Source: an uncultured Lachnospiraceae bacterium (GTDB lineage: Bacteria; Bacillota; Clostridia; Lachnospirales; Lachnospiraceae). From it: a stretch of DNA of 64,000 bases. Where the stretch lies: positions 1 to 64,000 of the forward strand of contig CAJUMV010000005.1 in NCBI GenBank assembly GCA_910587715.1. Direction: 5' to 3'. This document shows, one piece after another, positions 62,631-64,000 of the stretch. The notes beneath the pieces are model-generated. The model saw only the letters and a program-made list of their open reading frames with translations, was not told the origin of the DNA and did not search any database. A program made the position numbers and the translations under genes. Position 1 is the stretch's first letter; every line of letters starts with the position of its first letter.

Positions 62631-63863
62631 ATGTCAGATACAAATTATACGCGCTTGAAGCGGGTACTTGGTAAGGTGCTGGAGGAAAAGCGGGAGAAGG
62701 ATATTATCCTCTATCCGATGGGGGAGCGCGGCACCTTAATCAAAGGTATTTTAAATGGACAGATGGGGGTGGAGGAAAAATATATTATAGATAATCAGCT
62801 GTGTAAGGATTGCGAATGGATACATCCGGTATCCCTTTTGGGGCGGATACCGTGTGAAAATTACTATATTATTCTGACCTGTGAGAATCCGCAATACGTG
62901 GATAAGATTATAGAATCCTTAGCACCGTACTCTGCTGACTATTGTAATATATTTCAAATGTTGGAAAACGACGAAGAAGAAAATATACCTGAAAATTACA
63001 GCAAAAATGTTTATAGCAATATATCGGTGGTAGAGGGAAAAATAAGAGATATCCTTTCCCGGGGAGAGCCTTTTTCGTGTGGGAGAATCGGAGCCACGGA
63101 ATGCGTGATTGCGCAGGAGTATTGCCGGATGCGTCTGGGAACACAGGAGACCTTTTCGGAGAACGCTGTAAGGTGGCTGTGTAATACGTCAGGCTTTTTC
63201 ACGGAACAGGGAAGGGAAGAGGAAGACATCGGGCGCTATGCAAAAATGACGGTTGACGCCATGAGAAATATGGATATGCATTTAATCTGGAGAAGGTCGG
63301 GAGAGTCATTTTTACTGAGAAATTATGCGAAAGCGGAAGCGAAGTTTGTGGAGAAAAATATTGTCCATTTTCCGTGGCGAAGTCAGGGAAGCACCTGGAT
63401 GAATGGTCTGGAGGGGAAGAAGGTTTTGGTGGTCTCGCCCTTTAGCGACAGTGTCAGGGTGCAGTATGGCAACAGGAAAGACCTTTTTGCGAATGAGAAC
63501 AATTTACCGGAATTTGAGCTGATAACTTACCAGTCATTGCAGACACAGATGGGTGCAAGCAGAGGCTTTAAAAACTGGTTTGAAGCATACCGGTATATGG
63601 AGGAAGAGATTCTTGGGATAGAATTTGAAGTGGCGCTGCTTGGCTGCGGGGCATATGGGTATCCGTTGACGGCGGCAATTAGCCGGGCGGGAAAACAGGC
63701 GGTTGAAATGTGCAGCTCCATACAGCTGATGTTCGGAATTAAGGGAAAGAGATGGGAAGAACGCGATTACATTACCAAGTGGTGGAATGACGCGTGGATA
63801 TACCCGCTGGAAACGCCGCCCGAATATTATAAGGAAATAGAAGGCGGCGCATACTGGGGTTAG
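62631..63863 (+). CDS. Putative GT-D-like glycosyltransferase with N-terminal Rossmann-like module
   Basis: This 410-residue protein has an N-terminal module (about 22-115, IILYPMGERGTLIKGIL). The C-terminal domain (about 130-400) contains SCGRIGATECVIAQEYCRM and a late LLGCGAYGYPLTAAISRAGK. This layout recalls GT-D-fold (DUF1792-like) glycosyltransferases, whose motif is a Gly-Asp-Gly-Glu near the start and a Gly-rich turn near the end. The match is loose, so the activity is uncertain. The operon context supports a glycan role. Confidence 0.6.
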   Translation: MSDTNYTRLKRVLGKVLEEKREKDIILYPMGERGTLIKGILNGQMGVEEKYIIDNQLCKDCEWIHPVSLLGRIPCENYYIILTCENPQYVDKIIESLAPYSADYCNIFQMLENDEEENIPENYSKNVYSNISVVEGKIRDILSRGEPFSCGRIGATECVIAQEYCRMRLGTQETFSENAVRWLCNTSGFFTEQGREEEDIGRYAKMTVDAMRNMDMHLIWRRSGESFLLRNYAKAEAKFVEKNIVHFPWRSQGSTWMNGLEGKKVLVVSPFSDSVRVQYGNRKDLFANENNLPEFELITYQSLQTQMGASRGFKNWFEAYRYMEEEILGIEFEVALLGCGAYGYPLTAAISRAGKQAVEMCSSIQLMFGIKGKRWEERDYITKWWNDAWIYPLETPPEYYKEIEGGAYWG

Positions 63864-63885
63864 AAAGAAAATTGAGGAAAGCTTT

Positions 63886-64000
63886 ATGGTGAAAATTTCT
63901 GTGATTATGCCAAGCCTGAATGTGGCGAAGTACATAAAAAAATGCATGGACAGCGTAGTGAATCAGACCATGAAGGATATCGAGATTATTGTCGTGGACG
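63886..64000 (+). CDS. GT2 glycosyltransferase, 5' part, cut by the window edge
   Basis: The first 38 codons read VKISVIMPSLNVAKYIKKCM and then NQTMKDIEIIVVD, the start of a family 2 glycosyltransferase. A GAGGAAA site precedes the ATG. The gene continues past the right edge. Confidence 0.88.
   Translation, partial: MVKISVIMPSLNVAKYIKKCMDSVVNQTMKDIEIIVVD

Overview
The window looks like a chromosome segment from a spore-forming, anaerobic member of the Clostridia, most likely a gut Lachnospiraceae. Reasons: an alpha/beta-type small acid-soluble spore protein gene, the block trigger factor-clpP-clpX-lon-engB, an AI-2E/YtvI-type membrane protein, ThiT under a TPP riboswitch, strong AGGAGG ribosome binding sites, and the general look of the proteins. 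No rRNA, tRNA or CRISPR array was seen. Species-level assignment is not possible from the sequence alone.

Layout. 0-3.3 kb: a carbohydrate ABC importer (lipoprotein plus two permeases, no ATPase). 3.4-5.9 kb: MATE exporter, DJ-1/PfpI protein, SASP. 6-15.4 kb: protein quality control (tig, clpP, clpX, lon), engB and several membrane proteins. 15.5-25.4 kb: small accessory genes (thiT with riboswitch, CPBP protease, methyltransferase, MFS, three GNAT enzymes, flavin reductase, mutM, a MarR/MATE divergent pair, an XRE regulator). 25.4-28.4 kb: a gene graveyard (truncated MNT/HEPN pair, frameshifted leucine-rich surface protein, frameshifted phage-type nuclease-domain gene) lying between two copies of one hairpin repeat. 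28.4-34.5 kb: gltB-gltD. 34.6-36.8 kb: a TnpB-like protein whose three RuvC catalytic acids are all replaced, under a perfect consensus promoter, followed by a structured non-coding region that resembles a guide-RNA scaffold. 36.8-41.5 kb: a CDP-glycerol operon (glycerophosphotransferase, cytidylyltransferase-dehydrogenase fusion, GDPD phosphodiesterase). 42-45 kb: an Rpn-type nuclease and two unknown membrane proteins. 45 kb to the right edge: a long one-strand surface-glycan operon, AT-rich compared with the first 41 kb, holding LicD, a cytidylyltransferase fused to an SHMT-like PLP domain, glycosyltransferases of several families, four SAM methyltransferases and a second CDP-glycerol transferase.

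Two features make the right half unusual. First, twelve proteins of the glycan operon each carry the same kind of ~100-residue Gly-rich Rossmann-like module, attached to unrelated catalytic domains at the N-terminus, C-terminus or middle, and once standing alone. Second, three methyltransferase genes of this operon contain long poly-G tracts (10, 11 and 8 G). The 11-G tract puts its gene out of frame, and loss of one G would restore a full-length protein, as expected for slipped-strand phase variation. A further 10-G tract sits at the ribosome-binding position of the leucine-rich surface protein gene. Together with the nuclease-dead TnpB-like protein and its candidate guide RNA upstream, the region may combine stochastic (poly-G) and RNA-guided control of the cell surface. 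The sequence facts are direct; the regulatory link is inference.
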